A DNA stretch of 64,000 bases, taken from positions 868,001 to 932,000 of the forward strand of contig OZ037837.1 of assembly GCA_964035575.1 (NCBI GenBank), written 5' to 3'. The translations under genes were made by a program, and so were the position numbers. How positions within the stretch are numbered: position 1 is the stretch's first letter; every line of letters begins with the position of its first letter. The DNA is from Rhynchopus sp. YZ270_cl-10 (taxonomy: Eukaryota; Euglenozoa; Diplonemea; Diplonemida; Diplonemidae). Below are positions 1 through 10,046 of the stretch, one piece after another. The notes under the pieces are model-generated. The model was not told the origin of the DNA, searched no databases, and saw only the letters and a list, made by a program, of their open reading frames with translations.

Positions 1-806
1 GGCGCTTTTCTTTCAACTACTCCCGAGGGGCAAAGCTCCCCTTTCGAGTTGCGCGGAAATGTGTGAAGATGTGTGAAGATGTGTCATCAGTAAAACAACA
101 CAAAACACAAAGCTTTGCGAGACGAACCTGAGCCTCACATGATAATCACCTGAAAAGGAGAGGGGATGCCTCTTGGGGTGTGTGCTTTTTTATTTGAGAT
201 CGGTTTTCTTGCATCGACAATGACCCACCAAAGAGGTGGGATTATTCATTTTTTGGGGGAGTTGTTTTTAGCATCCACGACTGCCCAGGGAAAGGCACAA
301 TGGTTAATTGGGTACAGTGCTAGCTTCCCCAAAGAGACGTGTAGCGGGTGGTATGCAGTACTCAAAATGTATTTGGCATCCAACAAAAGTCCACAAAATT
401 AGTACAAAAATACCCAAATTGGTATAACTTGAAAGGGGTGATTCACTTCTTGCCCACTTTTTGCGCCCCCATTCAGCCACACCACAAATCTGCTTTATTT
501 GGACGCAGGTATTTGGACCCTGTACCTGAAAACCAGGAAATGGGGTGACAAAAAGAAGAAAAAGATAGAATTGAGTGTTGCGAAAAGTTAATGAGACAAA
601 ACTAAGCCTATTGTGCTTAGTCACACGTACCTTTTTCATTAAAGGACAGCCATACATGGGGGCACAGACAGCACACCTTCCCCAGGGTGTGGCAGGGTCC
701 TTTGCTGAAAGCGCGGGACTCTGGCCTCACTTTTCTTTGCTAATCCCAGAACTAGACATGCACGTACACAAACACCCCTCCCCTCCCCTCCCCTCTGCAC
801 CCCTCA
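1..806. repeat. Segmental duplication, 5'-flank copy 1 of the B-box gene locus
   Basis: Matches 10,047-11,040 and, in part, 16,690-17,110. By position it should be the upstream flank of a further minus-strand B-box gene to the left of the window. Compared with the 10-kb copy it lacks about 200 bp (the counterpart of 10,566-10,768). No gene is seen. Confidence 0.85.
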
Positions 807-819
807 CACGGTGGCTTGG

Positions 820-970
820 TCAGGTGACTGACCAGGCTTTTAGCCTGGTCAAAATGACCAGGTCCCCCCTTGGTCATGACCAAGCCCCCCCTTGGTCATG
901 ACCGAGGGGGGGGCCTGGTCATGACCAAGGGGGGGCTTGGTCAGACCAGGCCCCCCCTTGGTCATGACGG
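820..970. repeat. CTTGGTCATGACCAAG palindrome cluster, left TIR
   Basis: Alternating CCTGGTCATGACC and CTTGGTCATGACC palindromes separated by G7 or C7 runs, able to form several overlapping hairpins. The inverted counterpart is at 6,358-6,505. Confidence 0.85.
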
Positions 971-1034
971 GTAAAAATGCACGGTGGGGGGTTTGAAAAC
1001 CCTGCAAAAAACACAAAATAAGAGCACAAAGCAT

Positions 1035-1206
1035 GTATACTGTGTATACTGTGTATACTGTGTATACTGTGTATACTGTGTATACTGTGTATACTGTGTA
1101 TACTGTGTATACTGTGTATACTGTGTATACTGTGTATACTGTGTATACTGTGTATACTGTGTATACTGTGTATACTGTGTATACTGTGTATACTGTGTAT
1201 ACTGTG
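1035..1206. repeat. 9-bp tandem array (GTATACTGT)n, ~19 copies
   Basis: Perfect copies followed by two degenerate units (GAATACTGT, GAACAC) and then ACAGGTACACAGGTACCC. It is the reverse complement of the arrays at 5,211 and 6,096. Confidence 0.98.
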
Positions 1207-1641
1207 AATACTGTGAACACAGGTACACAGGTACCCACGCAGTGGCACATGACTTCAAGTGTGAGTGACTCACACTTGAATTGAGGGAATGTGACACGCA
1301 AAAATATCGGGTCTTTTGTTTGTGCGCTCAAAGCCGGGCCGTATTTACAACAAGTAACTAAGAGTGGACATGCCACCCCACGTGGACAAGTCACTGAGCG
1401 TTACAACAATTCACTAAGCGTGGACACGCCACCTCCTCTCAACGAGGTTGACATGAAGGCCTTCAACAAACCCTCAGCTTGTAGTGGTGAGACTTCTCCC
1501 AACGTCAAGCTGTAACAAGCGCATAGTGCTCTGAAGCGAGAAGATGCCTACTGCCATCGTTTTTGAACCTGCAAAAACTTGGTTATCCATGTTGTTTGTG
1601 CGCTCCAAGCCGGAAAACAATAAGGTGAAAAAATGTGTTAA

Positions 1642-3010
1642 CCCTTTAGACCCCAGATACCCATATATGGGTAGCAGAATGGCGCCATACAATTAGGAAT
1701 ATTCTACTCAAAATGGGAAAAACATTTTTTACATTTTGAAAGATTTTGCGCCGATCTTTCAAAAGAAGCAAGAATCGAAAAGTTTTGTGCATCTAATATT
1801 TTTTTGGATGCTGGGGGGAAAGCGGAGCTGCCACGGAAAATCATGTTTTTTGACCAACACCCCCTGAAATAACCCTCCTAATACCACTAGGCTATTACTG
1901 GGGTTCTACTCAGTTTCAGAAAAACATTTTTTTATATTTTGAAAGATTTTTCACCGATCTTTCAAAATACGCCATCTAAGAACACTTTTATGCATCTGAG
2001 TTTTCCTTGGATGCCGGGGAGCGTGGAAAAGTACGAAAAAAGGGTCACTTTTCAGAGTCTCCATGTCATCAAAAAATTTCTACTCGTTTTCGTGAAAACA
2101 CTTTTTTTGTGTGGAAAGATTTCGTTCACATCTTTCAAAATACGCAAAAATCGAAAACTTTTATGCATCTGTGATTTCCTCGGATTTTGGTGAGATTTTA
2201 CCACCAAAATCACGGGGTGTACGTTGCTAAGGTCGTAAGGCTAGTAGGGTTGATAAGTAGGGTTCTACTCATTTTCGTGAAAAGATTTTTACATATTTGG
2301 AAAGATTTGATGTCAAATCTGTCAAAAGAAGCAAGAATCGAAAACTTTTGTGCATCTGAGTGCACTTTGGAAGTTCGTGAGGACTGCCACCAAAATCACT
2401 GTTTTTCTGACTATCCTTTGCCTTATTCCCACCCAAAACACACTAGAAGCCGGGTTTTCACTATTTTTTCGTATTTTAGGGTGATTTTTTTGTGAATTTT
2501 CGGCTCACAGGGTCGTTCTGACCCATTCTGGGGGTGTTTCGGGCCTGTAGATGCCAAAAAACGTGAAAAAATCGCCTTTTTTCGTTGTGTAGTGGTGTTT
2601 CAGTGTAAATCGTTAGGGAAATCGATTTTTAGACATGCTGCTAACAGAGCTACACTCATCTAAGTTGGGTTCTACTAGGACTTTTTGCTCGATTTTTTTT
2701 TCTTTGAAAAGATTTTGTGGCGAATCTTTCAAATAACGCCATTTTCGGACAGCAATAATTTACGGGTATTCCCTCGCTCTGCTGGACGAGTAAAAAACCG
2801 AAAGGCGGATTTTATGCTTACCTCATTTTGAGGGGAATATTTTTTTTCAAAAAAAAACTTAAAAAAATGGAATTGGAAGCTGTTTTCAAAATCTTTCAAT
2901 TGCGGCCAGGTACGATCAAAAATTTGCATCGGGGGTCCCTTTACCGGTTGGAGAGCCCAAAAAACCAAAACTCAAAAGTGGGTCGAAAAAACGGCTTGGG
3001 GTCTAAAGGG
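1642..3010. mobile_element. piggyBac-like non-autonomous element, 1,369 bp, TTAA target duplication
   Basis: Perfect 14-bp terminal inverted repeats (CCCTTTAGACCCCA / TGGGGTCTAAAGGG) are flanked on both sides by TTAA (1,638-1,641 and 3,011-3,014), the diagnostic combination for piggyBac. The related sequence at 59,020-59,060 runs through without it. The inside contains no transposase; it is made of five or more degenerate units of about 180-200 bp, each with GGTTCTACTC, GAAAGATTT, ATCTTTCAAAA and TTTTGTGCATCTGAG-like elements. Confidence 0.85.
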
Positions 3011-3047
3011 TTAAACTGAAGTACGGTTGTTCTGGTTAATTGAGTAC

Positions 3048-3690
3048 CGGCTGCGTACATATTACGTCGCGTATTTATTACGGGGGGTACTGATTACGTC
3101 GCGTACTAATTAAGTCGCTTTTTAGGGGGCCTTGGGCCCCCAAAAAGCGACGTAATTAGTACACACCGTGAAAAAAAGTGGGGATAATCATGTTGGAACA
3201 CAGCTGGTGTGGGCACATCACTGGGGGGATACCACCAAACCCACACAATCTCGAAGGCCATCGCAGATCGTGTGAACGAGGAGGAGAGCAAACCCAACAC
3301 GCGGCGCGTGTAGACGACACAGGGTAAGGTGGAAGAAATCGGTGAGAACTCTGCCACAGTGCGTCTAGCACCTCCGTATGCGCAAGAGGAGTGGGAAGTG
3401 CCAATGGGGTTCCTCAAATCCGCAATTTGAGCTTTTCATTCATATTTCAACAAACATTAAAAAAACGTTTGCATGTTGCAATCTCTGCCCAATGTAACCT
3501 TGTAAAGGGCCGAGGGACAACACGCCAACACCAAGAGAAATCCCAGAAACCCTTCCCACTCACCTTGTACGTAGATTTTGTTTTCTTCCAAAAATTAATT
3601 ACGTCGCACACTTATTACGTCGCGTACTAATTAAGTCGGCATTTGCCCTAACCGACTTAATTAGTACGCGACGTAATATGTACGCGGCCG
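3048..3690. mobile_element. MITE-like element, 643 bp, TSD GTAC
   Basis: The ends CGGCTGCGTACATATTACGT and ACGTAATATGTACGCGGCCG are inverted repeats extending over about 30 bp. Repeated subterminal blocks (TTACGTCGCGTACTAATTAA and a hairpin round AGGGGGCCTTGGGCCCCC) lie inside. GTAC is duplicated at 3,044-3,047 and 3,691-3,694; the uninterrupted relative at about 59,066 reads ATTGAGTACTCAAAG. No transposase is seen, and the superfamily is not recognised. Confidence 0.85.
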
Positions 3691-4490
3691 GTACTCAAAG
3701 AAAACAATCAAGCTTCTGTCTTTTTCAATCCGTTTTGTTTTGCCCTGCAGCGCTGCCTCCAATCTTTTTATAATTGACAACAAGTTGTTTTATCAAAAAG
3801 TACCACCAGGCCCTGTCTTCGTGCACTTTAGGTGCAATGCCGCAGACAGGCCAAACACGCGTTGGACTCAGGAATGCCCGCTGTGCAGGTATCAAACATG
3901 AGAACCGACTCCCAGCAACAGGGGGCGCCTTTTGGCGGGCATTGTTGAGGGTGTTTGGGGTGCAAAGTTTTCCACAATTTTGATGCGCGGGTACAGAAGT
4001 GTTCTCTTGTTCTTTCATCTCTAGGAATTTAAATGTTCAATCGCGTTTAACTACCACTAGGGCTTGTTCAGTGAACCCACGAGGGGTCGAAGGGGTTGGT
4101 TATCCCATATCTATCAAAGGTTGTGTCGACCAGGCGAATCCACTATGTTACGCTGTATGATGATAGATCCGAAGAAATCGACAGTGCATAGCAACTGCAG
4201 GAAGTTTATTAAAAAAGAGTGCCTCGCGCTACACAAACCACCCGCGATTGACTTAGATGTTATAACAAAGAGAATTCAGAGCAAAACAACACCCTGTCCC
4301 ATACACACTAAATTGTCATGCTTCAAGAGCATGCCTGGGCCAAAATTACTGTGACAAAAAAGGCAACAAGACCACCCACAAGGAGTGTGAATTGTGCACT
4401 GGTTTCGAATTTCTTGCACTAGCTATGCTCCCTGAGTTAATGGCTATAGTAGTGACTGACTTTAACCCCCGTTGTTGTCCGCAAACGACG
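3691..4490 (+). repeat. Dispersed repeat R1, copy in the 5.7-kb element
   Basis: The reverse complement matches 12,350-13,070 and 50,990-51,730; a contiguous part also lies at 1,588-1,641 and 3,011-3,047, interrupted by the two small transposons. A short reading frame starting FSEPTRGRRG and containing VHSNCRKFIKKE is recognisable in three copies, in each case broken, so R1 is probably a degraded mobile-element gene. The family is not identified. Confidence 0.7.
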
Positions 4491-4589
4491 TGTTTCCGCT
4501 ACGACGTGTTCATTTCACGCGTGAAATACTTTGTCGGTTACATGACCGCAAAATCGCGCGAAGTAAATGGGTTATTCTATGTATGCCAC

Positions 4590-4980
4590 ACTCACTGCGC
4601 TCGTGAAACAACATTAATTACCAACTCGTTTTGGCAAGCAAAACTCGTAAAATAGTTTTTGTAGCGAAAGTACACTGCGGACTGCATGACAGGTAGAACC
4701 CAAAATATCTGATATTTTCCTTGAATTCTTGGCATAGCTGATGACCTCCCCAGCCCGATTTTGGCTTTATTATTTCCTGTCTGGACATGTTGCGACATAG
4801 TTTCGCCATGTGTCTTCGGTTTCAAAAACTTCCCAGCAAAGTTTGCAACGGTGCTTCTCTTTAAAGAAACTGGGATGGTGTTGCATGTGCTGTGTCGTTC
4901 CGTTTTTTACCATTACCCCACACACTCCTCCTCTCCGACTACATCTAATTCGTCGTCTGTTTGGTGCTCTCACCATGAGG
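4590..4980 (-). pseudogene. Possible BED/C2HC zinc-finger transposase remnant
   Basis: The minus strand encodes KEKHRCKLCWEVFETEDTWR followed by NYVATCPDRK, a C-x2-C...C spacing that resembles the BED-type finger at the start of hAT transposases. The frame stops directly after it, and nothing recognisable follows. Low confidence. Confidence 0.3.
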
Positions 4981-5054
4981 GGTTAATGAAAATCAGGTCA
5001 AAAAAATGGTCGTTCTCTCTATATTTTGCGGGGGAGCGGGCATTTATTTATTTA

Positions 5055-6095
5055 CCTACTCCCCCCCGTGCATAAGTCCGATGACCCTATAAGTCCGGGC
5101 AGATTTGGGCTCAGGATCAGACTTATACTTAGACAGCTCCCATTTAGACTTATACACTGCATGGGTCTGGGTACCTGGGTGCACAACCGAACGGCCGTGA
5201 GACACGTAACACAGTATACACAGTATACACAGTATACACAGTATACACAGTATACACAGTATACACAGTATACACAGTATACACAGTATACACAGTATAC
5301 ACAGTATACACAGTATACACAGTATACACAGTATACACAGTATACACAGTATACACAGTATACACAGTATACACAGTATACACAGTATACACAGTATACA
5401 CAGTACCTACCCCCCCCCCCGTGCATAAGTCTGCGTATAAGTCCGATTTTTGAGGGGGCTGAGGGCCTCCGGACTTATACACGGGGTTTCGGACTTATGC
5501 ACGGGTATCGGACTTATACACCGGTTTTGTGCACCCAGGTACCCAGACCCATGCAGTCTCACATGACCTCAGTGTGAGTGACCCACATGTGACACCGCAA
5601 AATTTACCCTGTCTTCGTGCACCTTCGGTACAACGCCGCAAGCAGGCCAAACAGCGTTGGACTCGAGGAATGCCTGCTGTGCAGGTATCAAACATGAGAA
5701 CCAACTCCCAACAAGGGGCACCTTTTGGCTGTTGAGACTGTTTGGGGTGCAAAGTTTTCCACAATGTTGCAGTAACAGGTTCACATCTTTGAGAATTGTG
5801 TGGATGATGTTTTGACATGAGAAGCGTGAAGATGATCCCTGGTGAATACACCACCAATAAAAATAAAGTTACGCTCGCTTCGCTCGCGGAAAAACACCTC
5901 AATTTTTTTCTCCCGCTCGCTTCGCGAGCGGGAAAACGCCCCAAAAAAATTTCCCCCCACCACCAGCACAAAACCAGTGTATAAGTCGGCCTGTGCATAA
6001 GTCCGATCCTGAGCCCAAATCTTCCCGGACTTATACACGGGTCATCGGACTTATGCACGGGTCATGGGGGTCGGACTTATGCACGGGGGGGGGTA
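5055..6095. repeat. GGACTTATGCACGGG-type dispersed repeats inside the 5.7-kb element
   Basis: At least ten copies of GCATAAGTCCGAT or its complement, in both orientations, around the two right-hand arrays (5,068-5,150, 5,420-5,525, 5,985-6,085). Between them lie a partial dispersed repeat (5,590-5,785) and a GC-rich hairpin pair GCTCGCTTCGCGAGC at 5,866-5,933. No gene is seen. Confidence 0.7.
5211..5405. repeat. 9-bp tandem array (TATACACAG)n, ~21 copies
   Basis: Perfect repeats flanked by GTGCATAAGTCC-type repeats on both sides and by a GGGTACCTGGGT seed about 40 bp to the left. Confidence 0.98.
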
Positions 6096-6289
6096 GGTAT
6101 ACACAGTATACACAGTATACACAGTATACACAGTATACACAGTATACACAGTATACACAGTATACACAGTATACACAGTTTACACAGTATACACAGTATA
6201 CACAGTATACACAGTATACACAGTATACACAGTATACACAGTATACACAGTATACACAGTATACACAGTATACACAGTATACACAGTAT
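6096..6289. repeat. 9-bp tandem array (TATACACAG)n, ~21 copies, right TIR
   Basis: One visible substitution (a TTTACACAG unit near 6,180). It ends in CAGTATGCATGC and continues into the inverted copy of the left terminal sequence. Confidence 0.98.
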
Positions 6290-6517
6290 GCATGCTTTGT
6301 GCTCTTATTTTGTGTTTTTTGCAGGGTTTTCAAACCCCCCACCGTGCATTTTTACCCGTCATGACCAAGGGGGGGCCTGGTCTGACCAAGCCCCCCCTTG
6401 GTCATGACCAGGCCCCCCTCGGTCATGACCAAGGGGGGGCTTGGTCATGACCAAGCCCCCTTGGTCATGTTTTTAGCTTGGTCAAAGCCTGGTCAGTCAC
6501 CTGACCAAGCCACCGTG

Positions 6518-7726
6518 CACCAATGAAACGTTAGTCTCCACCCTCATTTATAAAGAAAACAAAGACTGATGCCAAGCCCTAGCCTCATAGAGGCGTCTGT
6601 GCTAGGGTGAAGCGCAAACCAGACTGGGCCAAAGTCTCAACTCCACTCAGTATCACACGACGGGAAAGAAAAGAGGGTCAGTTCTCCACGAATCCGTAGA
6701 GATACAAAACACCTGCTTGAAACCCACAGCAGTGTTCCAAACATCCAAAACTCAAAAATGAAAACCAATTTAGTGGACACACTTCTCATCCTAAGAAAAT
6801 AATTGTCCCTTTTGTCAAAATCTCTTTGTTTTATCTCTTTTGTCTATGTTTACTGCATTGTTTATTCTATTCTTGCACCTTCATTTGGTTTGGTTGTTGT
6901 TCACAACAGACGCACTGTGTGAAAAAACGAGTGTTTCTCTGCGTGTGATATTCTGTGGGGGAGAAAATGCTCGAGAGACTCGTTCCTCTTTGCTTGTTGC
7001 TCAAAAGGCTATAAACGGGGGCGGAAAAATAAAGGTTGCTTGTTGTTCGCTTCCGCAGAGAAAATACTAAAACCTACATTCTTGAACTCTTCTACACGAT
7101 GTGGTTTTCATTGGACGCATCCCTTTCTTAAATGAAAAAACGCGAATTACTTTTTGGCCCCCCTCTATACGTGTTGGTTGAATTGGAGTCGGGGAGCACA
7201 AACAAAGGCAATGAAAGGAAAACAATGAATAAAAGAACAAGATAGGAGAGCCAGTATTTATGTCTGAACTACACACACAATTCCAATCATTCGAACCGAA
7301 GACGCCCAAACATTTCGGTTTGTATTATTTCCTTACAACCGTACGCGTACCGCTTCGTCTGTTGTATACAAAAAAAATATTATGAAAAAGCTCGTTCCAT
7401 TCCCACTATCGTTTACGCTACGATCTCACCACGTTTCTACTCCATTCGGTATTCTCTCTTACATAGGACCCACCCTCACCTTCCCTCACCCAAACCCCAA
7501 AGAAATGCTCTGTTGTTCACAACACCCAGCCAACCCTCTCAAATCCTCCCAATTGTTTCGTATGACTCATCCCAACAAACCCCACCTCACTCTGTCACCA
7601 CCTCCCAAAATAATAAAGAAGCACACCTCAGCACAGTGCAGAGCAGCCGTCGTGCAGCTGACCACACAGTGCGAGGGGTGAAAATGCACAACAACAAATG
7701 CCGCAAAGTGAACGCTTTCCTGCTTC
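6518..7726. repeat. Segmental duplication, 3' flank of the first TRIM-LRR gene
   Basis: Matches 11,041-11,667 and 14,155-14,514, the equivalent region before the second TRIM-LRR gene, except for about 100-bp and 85-bp stretches present only here (6,770-6,880 and 6,975-7,062). It contains no gene of its own. Confidence 0.8.
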
Positions 7727-9532
7727 TCACTGGCGTAAGTGGTGTGGTAGGTTCATGAGCACAGCATTGCTGCACTTGTCCTTTCCATGCAAGGTCTTCA
7801 ATGATGTGCACTCGCCGAGGAAGTGGTGCCCAACGGCCCTGACAGCTTGGAATCCACTTAGATCAACTGTGGACAAGGATGTGCACCTCAAGAGGAAGAA
7901 GCTCCCAATCGAGGTGACAGCTTGTAACCCACTCAAGTCAACCGCGGACAAGGATGTGCACCCGGTGAGAAACTGGTTCCCAATCGAGGTGACAGCTTGC
8001 AATCCACTGAAGTCAACCGTCGACAATGATGTGCACCCTTGGAGGAACATGCCCCCCATCCTGGTGACAGCTTGCAATCCACTCAGATCAAGTGTCGACA
8101 ATGATGTGCACCCCAAGAGGAAGTGGCTCCCAATCGAGGTGACACCTTGTAATCCACTCAAGTCAATTGTGGACAATGATGTGCACTCGTAGAGGAACAT
8201 GTCACCAATCGTGGTGACGGCTTGCAATCCACTCAGGTCGACGTTAGTCAAAGCTGTGCAGTCACGAAGGAACTCGTTCCCAATAACAGTCACAGCAGAC
8301 GCATGACTGAGATCAATGCACGTCACTGCAGTTCCTTTCAAGAAGTTGTATGGAATCGCAGTCGCAACTCCTGCCTGCAGGAGCAAGCAAGCCACCTTCG
8401 GATCAGTCACCTGCTTCAATCTTGCTTCTGTAAGTGTAGTCTCACCCAACGCACGAAGTGCTGCAATGGCATCCTGCTTCCTCCTCTCTGTGTTGACCTG
8501 CGTTACAACAACCCTGTGACCCCTCAGCTGCACCACGTCCTCTCCTTCTGCAATCATTTCATCTCTGAAAGTCATGTCGAAGCCGTCTTCACGCAACCCC
8601 ACTGCAGACGCCACCTTCCGAAGCAAGTCCCTGCCCGTGTCATCCACACTCACCTCAATCTCGTGTTCCACTCCATCCAACCCCTGCACAAGGACAGGCA
8701 CAAAAAGCGCAGACATCTGGGCAAGGGCGTCGTGCACGTTCGAAACAGGCAGATTCAGGGAAAAGGTTGCGTGTGGGTCTGCAGCACCCACAAGGCGGTG
8801 GCGGTCTCCATTCGCTGCCATGCTGTTGATGTTCCACACAACGGCCTGCGACTCTGTGACCGCACGCAGCACCTGGTCGTCCCCAAGCTGGCACACCGCC
8901 TCGCACTCAGCAATCATGTGTCCTGCCTTCGCAACAAACGTCTTCAGCGCACACACCTCCCCTTCACGACTGAGTGCCTGTGTGAGGAAGCTCCGTGCCA
9001 CATCCTCCTCACACACGACTTCGCTGCGCGACACATCCTCACGCATCACGAGGTGCCCGACGTTTGTCTGCAGGAGAAGGTCTTTGTACCTGTCCTCCGT
9101 GGGTGGGAGTTCCTCAAGCACACGGCACTTCTCCTCTGCAGCAGTCCGCTGTGTTGTCAGGTCTGCCACGTGTGAGTGGAGGGTGTCACGCTGGCGTTTC
9201 ATGTAGTCCGTGATGTCAACCGTCTTGTGTCCCGTATGTGTGGCGCACTTGTCACAACGCATGCAGATCAACGCGTCTCCACACGCAGGGTCTTCACAGA
9301 CGAGGCACAGCTCTTGGCCCGGGTGACGGGCACACTTCGACGACGCTCCGAACGAAGTCACAGAAGCGCGATGTGCCTCACGGTCACGTGGCCTTGGGTG
9401 GCAAGCGTCATAACACGCAGGTGTGTCGCAGAAGAACAGCTCCACGCAGATCCCGCACTGCAGCTGTGCAGGCACGCCACAGTTCTCACAGCTCGGCATC
9501 TGTGGTGCGGTGGGCTGCGTGTCAGACCCCAT
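7727..9532 (-). CDS. TRIM-like protein: tandem B-boxes, coiled coil, ubiquitin-like domain, BspA-type LRRs
   Basis: A 601-residue uninterrupted reading frame. Residues 15-55 form a B-box-1-like Cys/His cluster (CENC, CGIC, CDTPACYDAC). Residues 67-102 form a B-box-2 pattern (CARH, CLVC, CMRC, ending HTGH). Residues 105-160 look like a coiled coil. Residues about 282-345 have the pattern of a beta-grasp ubiquitin-like fold (EIEVSVDDTGRDLL). From about 398 to 585 there are eight roughly 24-residue repeats of the type CTSLSTVDLSGLQAVTSIG, matching LRR_5/BspA-like leucine-rich repeats. There is no RING finger, so E3 ligase activity is not implied; a protein-binding or scaffold role is inferred. 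The start MGSDTQ is chosen because the paralogue aligns there and an in-frame stop lies upstream beyond a plausible 3' splice site near 9,625, so a 5'UTR intron is possible. Cytosolic or nuclear; no signal peptide or membrane segment seen. Confidence 0.85.
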   Translation of the reverse strand: MGSDTQPTAPQMPSCENCGVPAQLQCGICVELFFCDTPACYDACHPRPRDREAHRASVTSFGASSKCARHPGQELCLVCEDPACGDALICMRCDKCATHTGHKTVDITDYMKRQRDTLHSHVADLTTQRTAAEEKCRVLEELPPTEDRYKDLLLQTNVGHLVMREDVSRSEVVCEEDVARSFLTQALSREGEVCALKTFVAKAGHMIAECEAVCQLGDDQVLRAVTESQAVVWNINSMAANGDRHRLVGAADPHATFSLNLPVSNVHDALAQMSALFVPVLVQGLDGVEHEIEVSVDDTGRDLLRKVASAVGLREDGFDMTFRDEMIAEGEDVVQLRGHRVVVTQVNTERRKQDAIAALRALGETTLTEARLKQVTDPKVACLLLQAGVATAIPYNFLKGTAVTCIDLSHASAVTVIGNEFLRDCTALTNVDLSGLQAVTTIGDMFLYECTSLSTIDLSGLQGVTSIGSHFLLGCTSLSTLDLSGLQAVTRMGGMFLQGCTSLSTVDFSGLQAVTSIGNQFLTGCTSLSAVDLSGLQAVTSIGSFFLLRCTSLSTVDLSGFQAVRAVGHHFLGECTSLKTLHGKDKCSNAVLMNLPHHLRQ

Positions 9533-10046
9533 GTTGTGTGTTTCGAAGAGGTGGGAGGGTGCAGGGGTGTCTGGAAGGGTTGGGTGGGTGGCATGGGATG
9601 GAAACAGAGTGTGCGTTCAAGACTGCAGCACACAGGAAAGGTGAGTGAGGGGCTGGTGATCCTTGTCAAGCTTCTGCACCACTCATCACCACAGAAGTGA
9701 CAGCGTTCTTTGTGCTCCCTCTTCCCTCCCTCCCCCGACTCCTCTTCTTCCTCCACATCGGTTGCCTCCTCCGAAGCATGCACAACCGCTGCTGCGATCC
9801 CACCCCCACCCACTGCCTCTCCCCCTCCTCCCACACACCCCGCTGCCCCTCTACCACTCCCAGGACTCTGGTGCCACTACGGCAAGCCGAGGTGCCAGAC
9901 ATGCACGAAAGTACCACGTGGCTGGGCATGTCCCTGTTCCACCCCAACATCACCACAACGACGGACGGGAAGCGGCAATGCGCCTCTGCACCACAACACA
10001 ACCCACAGCTCCCAACCTCGTCCCCAAGACAAAGCATTTCATCACT
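9533..10046. other. 5' region of the first TRIM-LRR gene
   Basis: C-rich DNA upstream of the start codon. A pyrimidine tract ending CTGCAG at about 9,625 could be the acceptor of a 5'UTR intron. No separate gene is supported. Confidence 0.4.

Larger units (their letters stand above)
807..6517. mobile_element. 5.7-kb long-TIR element with satellite-bearing ends
   Basis: The left end (CACGGTGGCTTGGTCAG, 807-1,206) and the right end (6,096-6,517) are inverted copies. Each has an outer cluster of CTTGGTCATGACCAAG-type palindromes, then a conserved TTTGAAAACCCTGCAAAAAA block, then a 9-bp array. The uninterrupted paralogous flank at 11,031-11,050 reads CACCCCTCAGCAATGAAACG, showing that everything in between is inserted. 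The duplicated target is only about 2-3 bp (CA) and is uncertain. The inside is a patchwork of other repeats, including two whole small transposons. I see no transposase gene, so the family is unknown. Confidence 0.8.

Noticed and set aside
1035-1206. CRISPR-like or telomeric repeat
   Set aside because: The units are directly contiguous without spacers and do not resemble known telomeric G-rich repeats.
1033-1284. YTVYTV / VYCVYC / SIHSIH frames over the 9-bp arrays
   Set aside because: A 9-bp unit keeps one frame, so any stop-free phase gives a long repeat protein; open on both strands and located in transposon ends.
4130-4200. tRNA or rRNA fragment in R1 (suggestive CCTCGTGGGTTCACTGAACAA-like stretch on one strand)
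   Set aside because: No cloverleaf, no T-loop consensus and no alignment to conserved rRNA cores that I can recall.
6570-6640. Hairpin CCCTAGC...GCTAGGG as a possible structured RNA gene (also at 11,095)
   Set aside because: The two copies lie in a recent duplication that is uniformly near identical, so conservation gives no evidence. No polymerase III promoter or known RNA family is recognised.
8222-9206. Long plus-strand frames opposite the TRIM-LRR genes (also 14,977-16,069)
   Set aside because: Antisense shadows of GC-rich coding DNA with no domain of their own.
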